Source: Candidatus Poribacteria bacterium
Lineage (GTDB): Bacteria > Poribacteria > WGA-4E > PCPOR2b
Direction: 5' to 3'
DNA: 16,523 nt
NCBI GenBank assembly: GCA_027296925.1
Contig: JAPUIP010000638.1
Span: 1 to 16,523, forward strand
Shown one piece after another: positions 1 to 6,717 of this stretch. Within the stretch, counting starts at the first letter, position 1. Every line of letters starts with the position of its first letter. The notes under the pieces are model-generated. The model was not told the origin of the DNA and did no database searches. It worked only from the letters and a program-made list of their open reading frames with translations. Position numbers and translations under genes: made by a program.

Positions 1-11
1 GCATAGGCTTA

Positions 12-102
12 TGTCATTCTGAGCAAGGCGAAGAATCTCAGGACTGCAATCATAAAGCCAACAAGAGATTCTTCACTCCGCTGCGCTCCGTTCAGAATGA
101 CA
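12..102. repeat. Palindromic dispersed repeat (REP/MITE-like)
   Basis: An imperfect inverted repeat of about 91 bases. The left end TGTCATTCTGA (12-22) pairs exactly with TCAGAATGACA (92-102), and the inner GAAGAATCTC (30-39) pairs exactly with GAGATTCTTC (65-74). The segments between these blocks (gcaaggc on the left, a longer G/C-rich stretch on the right) pair only partly. The element lies downstream of the stop codon of the minus-strand oxidoreductase. Words of this kind are widespread as dispersed intergenic repeats in environmental bacterial genomes; that is recollection, not a search. There is no T-run, so it is not a typical terminator, although the folded RNA could protect a 3' end. 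There is no coding content. Confidence 0.7.
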
Positions 103-137
103 AGAACGAATCGTCTCACTTCTAACTGAAAATGGTA

Positions 138-1271
138 TTACCCATCCTTGGTCTTTGGGTGATCTGCCAATCGCTTGACGAGTGGATGGCGACGATCTCG
201 CAACGGCAAATACGCCCTCGCACCCGTGAAGTGGGACTCATAGACGGCACTCACACACTCCAGCGAAGTCAGCGCGTTTGCGCCGCCAAGCTCCGGTTGC
301 TGATTGTCGCGGATAGCGTTTACCATGTCCCGGACGCTCCATATCGAATGCCGGTCCGGCCACGGCTTTCCGTCGATGAGAAAAGCCTCTTTCGCAAGCG
401 TCACCCGTTCCCATTGCGGCGTATGGGCGGCAAACGAAACGTCGAAAGGACAATGCCACATTTCGTCGATGCCGGTTTGCGGATTCGGCTTAATCATCAG
501 TTGTCCGCTGTCGCCCAAAATGTGTGGCCCCATCATCCACCCCTGCGTCGATTCCCGGCGATAGAGTTCAATCAGTCCAGACGCGCCGTGCTTTCCACCG
601 AGATGAACCATCATCGTGTCGCCCGCCACCATGCCGTTATCACGCCGATCCGTTTTGCAGAGCGCGCTGCTGTGCATAATGTCCTCCGCGCCGACTTCAT
701 GGCCCTGATAGGTAATCTGGGCGTGAATCCACTCAATCCCCTCCATGAAGAAATCCATCTCGTCAAAGTAGTGAACGCCCATCTCCATGAGCTCGAATCC
801 CGCTTCGCGTCCCTTGCCCACCTCGCGAATGCAACGGAGTTCGCCAAGCCGCCCGGATTCAATCCACTCCTTGGCGTGCCGAAATATCGGCGTGAATCGA
901 TATTGATGGCTGACCGCCAGCCGGACACCCGATTCTTTACACGCCGCGATCATCTGGTCGGCAGTCTGTAGATCGATAGACAGCGGCTTTTCAGACAGGA
1001 CATTGAGCCCGGCCTTCGCCGCGGCAATCGCGACCGGGGCATGCAGCGGAGCGTGAGTGCAGACACTGACAACATCTAGCGTTTCCTTGCGGAACATCTC
1101 TTCGTAATCGGTGTAGCGGTTGGGCACGCCATATTCGTCAGCCCGCGTATTGAGCGCCGCGGGGTTGATGTCGCAGAGGGCGGCAAGCGTCACACCCTCC
1201 AGATTGGCATACGCTGTCGCGTGGCTTCGGCTGATGCCGCCACATCCGACGATTCCTGCTCGTAATGTCAT
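138..1271 (-). CDS. Gfo/Idh/MocA family NAD(P)-dependent oxidoreductase
   Basis: A 377-residue protein of the Gfo/Idh/MocA family: cytoplasmic dehydrogenases that usually oxidise or reduce sugars, inositols and similar polyols with NAD(P). The N-terminal Rossmann fold shows the dinucleotide-binding motif GIVGCGGIS (about residues 6-14), an acidic residue after the second strand (CDIN, about 33-36), and the family signature E94-K95-P96, whose lysine contacts substrate and nicotinamide. The C-terminal alpha/beta domain follows, with a GVHYFDEMDFF stretch equivalent to the usual GxHxxD motif. Length is normal. The ATG at 1271 is preceded by an AAAGGAAA ribosome site and, further up, a good promoter (1341-1369), so it is transcribed divergently from the PhyH gene. 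Substrate cannot be told from sequence. Such genes are heavily multiplied in Poribacteria-like genomes. Confidence 0.9.
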   Translation of the reverse strand: MTLRAGIVGCGGISRSHATAYANLEGVTLAALCDINPAALNTRADEYGVPNRYTDYEEMFRKETLDVVSVCTHAPLHAPVAIAAAKAGLNVLSEKPLSIDLQTADQMIAACKESGVRLAVSHQYRFTPIFRHAKEWIESGRLGELRCIREVGKGREAGFELMEMGVHYFDEMDFFMEGIEWIHAQITYQGHEVGAEDIMHSSALCKTDRRDNGMVAGDTMMVHLGGKHGASGLIELYRRESTQGWMMGPHILGDSGQLMIKPNPQTGIDEMWHCPFDVSFAAHTPQWERVTLAKEAFLIDGKPWPDRHSIWSVRDMVNAIRDNQQPELGGANALTSLECVSAVYESHFTGARAYLPLRDRRHPLVKRLADHPKTKDG

Positions 1272-1340
1272 CGTTTTTCGTTTCCTTTCAAAGAGAACAT
1301 GATGGAGCCTGGCGAAGGTTCCGAAAGTTTGCCGGGTTTA

Positions 1341-1369
1341 ATTATACAGGTTTTCTGTTATCGTTTCAA
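1341..1369 (-). promoter_or_regulatory. Sigma70-type promoter of the Gfo/Idh/MocA gene
   Basis: On the minus strand there is a -35 TTGAAA (1369-1364), a 17-base spacer and a perfect -10 TATAAT (1346-1341). It points toward the oxidoreductase start at 1271, giving a leader of about 60 bases. The -35 lies inside a small palindrome, CGTTTCAAACG (1362-1372), which could be an operator half or chance. Confidence 0.65.
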
Positions 1370-1413
1370 ACGCATAGAAGTCAATGAAATATCGATCGCC
1401 TTTATGATTTATG

Positions 1414-1442
1414 TTGACAACGCTTCCATTTCAATATATCAT
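1414..1442 (+). promoter_or_regulatory. Sigma70-type promoter of the PhyH gene
   Basis: A perfect -35 TTGACA (1414-1419), a 17-base spacer and a -10 TATCAT (1437-1442, one mismatch to TATAAT). Transcription would start near 1449, about 43 bases before the ATG at 1492. Because the promoter sits on top of the upstream ATG at 1411, it argues against that longer reading of the gene. It is back to back with the promoter at 1341-1369. Confidence 0.65.
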
Positions 1443-1479
1443 TGCCGACGTTTTCCACACCCGATTTTGTCATGCAATC

Positions 1480-1484
1480 AGGAG
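1480..1484 (+). promoter_or_regulatory. Ribosome binding site deciding the PhyH start
   Basis: AGGAG lies seven bases before the ATG at 1492. The alternative upstream ATG at 1411 overlaps the promoter and has no such site, so the start at 1492 is preferred. Confidence 0.75.
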
Positions 1485-1491
1485 ATCTGTT

Positions 1492-2307
1492 ATGAGCCAA
1501 ACTTCAGGAAATGGAACGCACTTAGCCAACCAGATCGTCAGCGAGGAACAGATTCAGGAATGGGTTGATACCTTCAACCGTCAGGGCTTTCTGTTCCTGC
1601 AAAATGTGTTGCCGCCGGATTGGTGCGCCCAGATGCGGGATGATCTGGATTGGGCATTGAAAGAAAACCCAAACGATCTAAATAGTATTAGCGAACGGAT
1701 TGCACTCGCTCACCGCATGTTTGAGACCAGCGAAACGAATCTCAGGCTGTTCGATCTGGAGCCAATCGTCAGTTTCGCTGAGGCGGTCGTTGCCCCGAAC
1801 TGTCATGTTATCCACAACAACTCTTTCCAAAGTCCGCCGGGGGGCGGCATTACCCGATGGCACCAGGATGACGCCCTGCATTATATCGTCACACACGGTG
1901 AGCCGCCTACGAATGTTCAATTGCCGGTCCTGTTTTTTACGGCGAACTACTACTTGACCGATGTCACCGAAATCGAAAACGACGGCACAGAGGTGATTCC
2001 CGGCTCGCATCTATTCGGCACTAGCTCACCCCCCGAGATCGAAGGAACCGAGTGGGAGGACAAGATTCAATACAACCTGGGCAAAGCCGGCAGCGTTGTC
2101 ATGTTCAACAATCAGGTGTGGCATCATGGGGGGCTCAATCGGAGCAACCGGACGCGCTACATCACGCAGATTACTTATGCTCGCCGCATGATCGGACACA
2201 AATACTATCCGTTCATGAACTATACCATGCCCCAACACATTTACAAAGATGCCAACCCGAGGCTACGCCGGCTGCTCGGCTTTCTTGATCATGGGGCTTA
2301 TGGTTAA
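1492..2307 (+). CDS. Phytanoyl-CoA dioxygenase (PhyH) family protein
   Basis: A 271-residue member of the PhyH family of Fe(II)/2-oxoglutarate-dependent oxygenases, which hydroxylate varied small molecules in the cytoplasm using O2 and 2-oxoglutarate. The double-stranded beta-helix metal site is visible: the HxD pair is H124 and D126 in WHQDD, and the distal histidine is in WHHGGLNRS (H212, or H211). An arginine shortly after (NRTRY) is placed to hold the 2-oxoglutarate carboxylate. NGTEVIPGSH is the usual family loop. Length is typical. The reading frame is open back to an ATG at 1411, but the AGGAG site and promoter favour 1492. The MDR dehydrogenase begins 31 bases after its stop, so the two are probably cotranscribed. 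Substrate is unknown; human phytanoyl-CoA chemistry should not be assumed. Confidence 0.88.
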   Translation: MSQTSGNGTHLANQIVSEEQIQEWVDTFNRQGFLFLQNVLPPDWCAQMRDDLDWALKENPNDLNSISERIALAHRMFETSETNLRLFDLEPIVSFAEAVVAPNCHVIHNNSFQSPPGGGITRWHQDDALHYIVTHGEPPTNVQLPVLFFTANYYLTDVTEIENDGTEVIPGSHLFGTSSPPEIEGTEWEDKIQYNLGKAGSVVMFNNQVWHHGGLNRSNRTRYITQITYARRMIGHKYYPFMNYTMPQHIYKDANPRLRRLLGFLDHGAYG

Positions 2308-2338
2308 TAGCCTGAAGTGTTGGGTCAGAAAGATTCCC

Positions 2339-3391
2339 ATGAAAGCAATCGTCTTTTACGAACAGGGCGGTATTGACAAACTCCGCTACGAGGAGGTTCC
2401 CGTCCCGGCTATCGATTCGTCCGAAATCCTAGTCAAAGTCAAAGCGTGTTCGGTGAACCACCTTGATCTCCGCGCCCGCCGCGATCGCCCGGAAGTGCAG
2501 CCATTCCCGCATATCCTCGGATCGGACATCGCCGGAGAGGTGGTCGAAGTCGCATCCGACGTTCACACTGTCGACGTTGGGGCTCACGTTGTGTTGTCAC
2601 CGTGCATTCCGTGTGAGCAGTGCCCGGATTGCCTCAACGGTGATGAGAATCTATGTGATTTTCAGGAGCTCCTCGGTTTTCAGACCAACGGCGGTTATGC
2701 GGAGTATGTCAAGGCGCCCGCTAAAAATGCGGTACTTATATCTGGGGCTCTGGGGTATGCAGAAGCGTCGGCGATCCCGACTGCCTACCTCACGGCGTGG
2801 CACATGCTTGTGACGCGAGCGCAGATTCGCGCCGGCGATGATGTGCTGATTTTGTCCGCCGGCAGTGGTGTTGGCAGCGCTGGCTTGCAGATTGCCAAAC
2901 TGTGTGGCGCGCGCGTTTTCGCCACAGCAAGCACCGATAAAAAGCTTGAACGTGCCCGGCGGATGGGAGCAGAGCTCACCATCAACTATACTCGCACTGA
3001 TTTTAGCGAAGCGATCCGCGCGGAAACGGGTGGGCGAGGGGTTGACGTCGTATTCGAGCATGTGGGGGCGGCGACATGGGAGCAGAGCGTCGCCAGCCTT
3101 GCGAAAAAGGGACGGCTTGTCACGTGCGGCGTCACAACGGGAAACATGGGGCAGATCAATATCCGCCAGATGTATCAGAAGCAGTTGACAATCATGGGTT
3201 CAGCCCTAGGGACGACGTCGGAGCTTCGCACGATTATCCGCCTTGCCGAACAGGGCAAGTTAACGCCGGTCATCGATCGGGTGCTGCCGTTGCGAGCAGC
3301 AGCAGAGGCGCATCGCATCCTTGAAGCGCGGGAAAATTTCGGGAAGATCTGTTTGCAGCCAGATGATATTGGACATACAACAGGGGAGTAA
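2339..3391 (+). CDS. Zinc-type MDR superfamily alcohol dehydrogenase / quinone-oxidoreductase-like protein
   Basis: A 350-residue medium-chain dehydrogenase/reductase, cytoplasmic and NAD(P)-dependent. The N-terminal GroES-like domain contains the structural zinc knuckle as C92-x2-C95-x2-C98-x7-C106. The catalytic-zinc region is partly kept: a cysteine in KACSVNHLDLR, but GSD where classical enzymes have GHE. The Rossmann motif is in SAGSGVGSAGLQIAK, followed by the usual C-terminal part ending near ENFGKIC. Family members act on alcohols, aldehydes or enones, and the substrate cannot be told here. The start at 2339 gives the usual MKAIVF opening; no strong ribosome site precedes it. In-frame ATGs at 2291 and 2300 would overlap the PhyH stop and allow translational coupling, so the exact start is uncertain by up to 16 codons. 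Confidence 0.88.
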   Translation: MKAIVFYEQGGIDKLRYEEVPVPAIDSSEILVKVKACSVNHLDLRARRDRPEVQPFPHILGSDIAGEVVEVASDVHTVDVGAHVVLSPCIPCEQCPDCLNGDENLCDFQELLGFQTNGGYAEYVKAPAKNAVLISGALGYAEASAIPTAYLTAWHMLVTRAQIRAGDDVLILSAGSGVGSAGLQIAKLCGARVFATASTDKKLERARRMGAELTINYTRTDFSEAIRAETGGRGVDVVFEHVGAATWEQSVASLAKKGRLVTCGVTTGNMGQINIRQMYQKQLTIMGSALGTTSELRTIIRLAEQGKLTPVIDRVLPLRAAAEAHRILEARENFGKICLQPDDIGHTTGE

Positions 3392-3508
3392 GGCGGTAGG
3401 GCAAATCAAGGTTTGCGAAGCGAGCCCGTGACACTCAGCACACGTTCCTCATCGCATAGGACGTGAGACGTTTCACGCAATACGCATGACACGCGAAGGA
3501 GCTCAAAT

Positions 3509-3727
3509 ATGGCGAAACGCTATAAAGCCTGTCTGATCGGTTGTGGTCGGATGGGAGCGACCATCGACGATGAAGTCCGAGACCACCCTCACAGTTTTCT
3601 GTGGCCGCCGTACTCACACGCCGCTGGGCATATCGTTTCGGAACACACAGATTTGGTGAAGGGCGTGAAATGCAATGGAGACTGGGTTCATGTCCGTGTT
3701 CTTCCGATAGGAGTTCGTCGTTCGTAG
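3509..3727 (+). pseudogene. N-terminal fragment of a Gfo/Idh/MocA oxidoreductase
   Basis: An open frame of only 72 residues whose first ~50 match the start of a Gfo/Idh/MocA oxidoreductase: YKACLIGCGRMG is the dinucleotide-binding motif (residues 5-16), followed by a SHAAG segment and HTDLV, which sits where the second Rossmann strand begins. Intact members run 350-400 residues; the EKP motif and the whole C-terminal domain are missing. The frame stops exactly where an inverted-repeat element begins (3724), and none of the three frames downstream to 3880 resumes the family. The start is well formed, with AAGGAG seven bases before the ATG, so the gene was once real. Its sequence differs from the intact paralogue at 138-1271, so it is not a local duplicate. 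The last ~15 residues look unrelated to the family. Confidence 0.75.
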
Positions 3728-3869
3728 GTTGGGTTGAACGGCGTCAAGCTCAACAGGCAAGAACACCGATTTGGGGTTCGGTGGTCAACGAATCTCCGGA
3801 TTTGTCGATTGACAGTGAAACCCAACGAAATGGTCTCCCTGTTGACTGACGTGCCTCAACCCAACCTAC
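3724..3869. repeat. 146-bp element with 14-bp terminal inverted repeats
   Basis: GTAGGTTGGGTTGA (3724-3737) is the exact reverse complement of TCAACCCAACCTAC (3856-3869). A further copy of the core, AACCCAAC, lies at 3819-3826 within GTGAAACCCAACG. Repeats built on GTAGGTTGGGTTG...CAACCCAAC are common in environmental genomes (recollection). No clear target-site duplication flanks it. It fills the space between the oxidoreductase fragment and the end of the BNR gene. There is no credible coding content. Confidence 0.65.
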
Positions 3870-3880
3870 CGACTATCCGC

Positions 3881-4849
3881 TTACGGCACAATCGCCAGCG
3901 CACGCACTTCGCCAAATTCATGCGGGAGCTTTGACCACGATGCCCCATCGTCCGTGCTGCGGAAAAGCTGACCGCTCACGCTGCACGCGAGGATCCAGCC
4001 GGGCACGGCAGGCTGACGCGCCAGACACCAGATCGTGCTGTTTGCCGTCATGCCGAGATCGGCACGCCCCCACGTTTTCCCTAAATCATCGGTATAGAAA
4101 AGTCCGCCCTCGTCTCCGGGAGGTCCATTTCCAGCACCGATATAAACCCGCCCGGAACCATTGGGCAGATACATGGCCGCCCGGCAGTAGGGCCAGGGAA
4201 AGTGATCCTTGACACTAAGCGGCGTCCACTGGTTCAAATCCGTTGTGACGCACACATCGTTATTCGTCGCTGCGACAATCGCCTTGGGCGTACCGGGGAC
4301 AAGGGCAAGCCCGTGAATATCAAGGCTGCTCAGCCCTTCACTCCGCTCCACCCACGTCTCGCCGCCATCGGTGGTGACCCGCATCCCGTCGATCTCGACC
4401 CCCACGTAGACCGTCTGATCGTCGTCAGGATCGATTGCAATCGATGTCACCCGCGGGATGATTGGCACGCCAGGGCACTCTTCAGCGAGTTCAACGTCGA
4501 GCTGCTTCCAGCTTCCGCCGCCGTCAGTCGATTTGAAAAGGCTGGACGGACAGGTGCCGGCATAGACCGTGTCCGGATTTTCCTTGCCGATCGCCAGTGA
4601 CCAGACTTGCATATCGTTCATCGGCGAATCGAGGCGCTCCCAGTTATCACCACCGTCCGCCGTGCGGAAAACGCCCTCATCCGTACCGGCAAAGAGAATC
4701 CTTGTATCGGTGGAGTGTACTGCGAGCGCACGCACTTCAGACTCTGGGAAGATTCCTGCGCTTGCACGCCCCCATGAATCGCCACCATCCTTGCTGCGCC
4801 AAACGCTTTGACCCACCGTTCCTGCGTAAATCGTCGGTGTTTGAGCCAT
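3881..4849 (-). CDS. Asp-box (BNR) repeat beta-propeller protein
   Basis: A 322-residue protein made almost entirely of beta-propeller repeats with Asp-box motifs of the form S/T-x-D-G-G-x-x-W: SKDGGDSW (from residue 19), TADGGDNW, STDGGGSW, TTDGGETW, and looser YTDDLGKTW and STDDGASW. Between them recur VRALAV / VWSLAI and YAGT strands. This is the fold seen in sialidase-like, photosystem-assembly (Ycf48-like) and VPS10-type propellers; no sialidase catalytic set is recognisable, so a binding or structural role is more likely. No signal peptide is visible. The start is secure: AAGGAGG lies six bases before the ATG. The first and last repeats both carry an EVRALA motif, as expected when a propeller closes on itself. 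Its function is unknown. Confidence 0.8.
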   Translation of the reverse strand: MAQTPTIYAGTVGQSVWRSKDGGDSWGRASAGIFPESEVRALAVHSTDTRILFAGTDEGVFRTADGGDNWERLDSPMNDMQVWSLAIGKENPDTVYAGTCPSSLFKSTDGGGSWKQLDVELAEECPGVPIIPRVTSIAIDPDDDQTVYVGVEIDGMRVTTDGGETWVERSEGLSSLDIHGLALVPGTPKAIVAATNNDVCVTTDLNQWTPLSVKDHFPWPYCRAAMYLPNGSGRVYIGAGNGPPGDEGGLFYTDDLGKTWGRADLGMTANSTIWCLARQPAVPGWILACSVSGQLFRSTDDGASWSKLPHEFGEVRALAIVP

Positions 4850-4887
4850 GTTTTGCCTCCTTTTGCATAAAACGTGCTGCGTAAAAA

Positions 4888-4931
4888 GGCATTAGATATG
4901 AGGTCTGAACGAATACCTGCCGCCTAATGCC
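4888..4931. repeat. GGCATTAG inverted repeat in the gap upstream of the BNR gene
   Basis: GGCATTAG (4888-4895) and its exact complement CTAATGCC (4924-4931) lie in the 88-base gap between the metallopeptidase stop and the BNR gene start. The same word occurs at 15128-15135 between recF and dnaN. It is probably a degenerate intergenic repeat; there is no T-run to support a terminator. Confidence 0.4.
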
Positions 4932-4937
4932 GAACAC

Positions 4938-6695
4938 TTACTTCACTTTGAGATCGCCTTCCTCAACCAATTCGTCAAGAAAGAAAACCTGCCATCCGAC
5001 GTTTTCGGGAGTGACTTCTGGAGAAAGATAAAGCGGATACACGTAAATTGCCCCATCCTGGATGGCTTTCATTGGCAGTTTAGACACAATGGGTGCAGCC
5101 CCTTCCCTGACTGTGATTCGCGGTGCACTCACGCCAATCGAATCGCTAGGAACGGCAATGATGTCCCAATATCTCTGATGCACGGGATTCGGCAAAATCG
5201 AGATGCTGAACTCCACTTTTCCCCCTCGCCTCGCGCTATATGCATAAGATGAGAGGCTACGCCCCTGCGATTCGCGTTGAGGCTGCACACTGGGAATCAG
5301 GATCACCTTTTCGACCGCCGACCCGAAATTGGGAACGCGCAGATTCCCTTTGCCCGTTTCCGTCAGCAGCATATCGCGCACCGCTGCCGGCTGTTCGCCC
5401 CGAAACTCAACGGCTTTGACATCATAAGGCTGCCGCCTGTCGCTTTCAAACGCGATATTCAGTTCGCTATTCCCACCACCGGCAAAAAAGGTGATATAGT
5501 TCGCCGCATAGCTATCGAGCAACCGATTTTCAGCGGAAGCCGGATACGAACGATGCCCGCCGTCGGACCGAAGAGTCAGCCGCTCATTCTGATAGCCGTA
5601 CTGACCATTCGCAAACTCGGTATCATCCAGATAGTTCGCCACTTTCCAGTCGGCATAAATCCCGGAGAAGGTCCGCCCGATGCCGCGCGAAAGCAGGGCA
5701 CTCTCGACCCCGGCGATTCCATTCGCCCGATTCTTCACAATCTCGACGATCGTTTCTGGACCGCCGTAGTGCTCGTGGAGATACAGCATCCACAAATACG
5801 CCGCTCCGTAGTGGGCGAGTTGACTTTGCGTGCCATTTGGCCAATACACGAGCGAGATCCACGGATTCCGTTCAAACGGCCCAACATGACCCTGAACGCT
5901 ATATCCACAGATGAAAATCGCATAATCGGAGCAGCCCTCATTCACCCAAACGGTTTCGTTTGTATCATGCCGCCAATGAATCAAGTGCTGAAATTCGTGG
6001 GCGAGCACGCCAAGCCCCTCATCGCTGCCGGCGTCCAATGGGTGGGTGTCGATATAAAGCATATCGAGTTCGTTGCTGCGAACCGGGATGCCGATCTCTG
6101 GGTGGCGTAAAACCCCACGCTGCTGATTGACCGGACTAAAAAATCCCGCCACAAAACTGCTCCCTCGCGTCGCTCCGTCGCGAATATCCAGTAAAAGTAG
6201 ATAGATGCGCTGATCGCCATCGACATCAGGCGGCGCCCCAAATAAATCGGTTTCGATCTGATAAATCCCGCGTCTGGCATCCGCCGGTGTTGTGTCGTCA
6301 AAGGCACGCCGAACGGATTCAACCGTTCCTGCATGCACCGTTCGCCTCCACTGCAAGTCTTCCACAAAGACGTAACAGAACTCCCCAACGGCTCGCAATG
6401 TCGCCTGAACGATATACTGTTCATGCGTGTTAAAATTGATTGAGAAGAAGCTTTTGCGATCACCGACAGCAAGTTGGGGGGCATTCGGTTGGGCGGGAGC
6501 GGAAGAAACTGCGGAAGGAGACTTGAGACCGGGAAAGTGATCAAAAAAATAGGGAGTTCCGTCGATCCAACCATGAGACACGGGCACTCCCAGTAAAACC
6601 AAAATAATCGTCAGGTGTAAAACGTAGAACGTCAGGCGGAATGCGTATGGCGTATGAGGAAATGCCTGAATGCTCGATCTCCTAGATTTTCTCAT
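4938..6695 (-). CDS. Exported HExxH zinc metallopeptidase (M30-like)
   Basis: About 585 residues from the ATG at 6695 (the frame is open to a TTG at 6716). The N-terminus is an export signal: a few basic residues, then a hydrophobic run LTIILVLLGVPV with a likely cut after SHG. The catalytic motif is HEFQH (about residues 233-237), with a downstream WVNEG whose glutamate is the likely third zinc ligand. This pattern recalls peptidase family M30 (hyicolysin-like) and related secreted gluzincins. Upstream, an N-terminal beta-rich region precedes the peptidase core; the C-terminal ~200 residues contain a repeated VxFxGG / VxLIPSVQ pattern and look like a beta domain. It follows the TPR gene by 22 bases and is probably cotranscribed with it. 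The 5' codons overlap an intergenic repeat (see 6611-6660). Substrate unknown. Confidence 0.75.
   Translation of the reverse strand: MRKSRRSSIQAFPHTPYAFRLTFYVLHLTIILVLLGVPVSHGWIDGTPYFFDHFPGLKSPSAVSSAPAQPNAPQLAVGDRKSFFSINFNTHEQYIVQATLRAVGEFCYVFVEDLQWRRTVHAGTVESVRRAFDDTTPADARRGIYQIETDLFGAPPDVDGDQRIYLLLLDIRDGATRGSSFVAGFFSPVNQQRGVLRHPEIGIPVRSNELDMLYIDTHPLDAGSDEGLGVLAHEFQHLIHWRHDTNETVWVNEGCSDYAIFICGYSVQGHVGPFERNPWISLVYWPNGTQSQLAHYGAAYLWMLYLHEHYGGPETIVEIVKNRANGIAGVESALLSRGIGRTFSGIYADWKVANYLDDTEFANGQYGYQNERLTLRSDGGHRSYPASAENRLLDSYAANYITFFAGGGNSELNIAFESDRRQPYDVKAVEFRGEQPAAVRDMLLTETGKGNLRVPNFGSAVEKVILIPSVQPQRESQGRSLSSYAYSARRGGKVEFSISILPNPVHQRYWDIIAVPSDSIGVSAPRITVREGAAPIVSKLPMKAIQDGAIYVYPLYLSPEVTPENVGWQVFFLDELVEEGDLKVK
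6611..6660. repeat. Intergenic-type degenerate repeat inside a 5' coding end
   Basis: This stretch contains AACGTCAGGCGGAATGCGT (6628-6646), which matches AACGTGAGGCGTAATGCGT upstream of gyrA (10900-10918) at 17 of 19 positions, and further AACGT and GCGTATG words. Here it lies within the metallopeptidase reading frame and encodes the segment between the initiator and the hydrophobic core of the signal peptide (TPYAFRLTFYVLH). Confidence 0.5.
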
Positions 6696-6717
6696 TTCCC
6701 GGTTCCAAGCTGTCAAT

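Noticed and set aside
132..971. A 279-residue plus-strand open frame
   Set aside because: It is antisense to the Gfo/Idh/MocA gene, which has clear family motifs, a promoter and a ribosome site; the plus-strand product resembles nothing.
1411..1491. Longer PhyH N-terminus from the ATG at 1411
   Set aside because: It overlaps the -35/-10 promoter and lacks a ribosome site; AGGAG precedes the ATG at 1492.
3399..3426. Nested GGGC/GCCC and GCAAA/TTTGC pairs after the MDR dehydrogenase as a terminator
   Set aside because: Short stems with no T-run; too weak to call.
3601..3934. Plus-strand open frames across the inverted-repeat element
   Set aside because: They translate the repeat itself (VGWVER-type peptide) and the antisense of the BNR gene; no family match or ribosome site.
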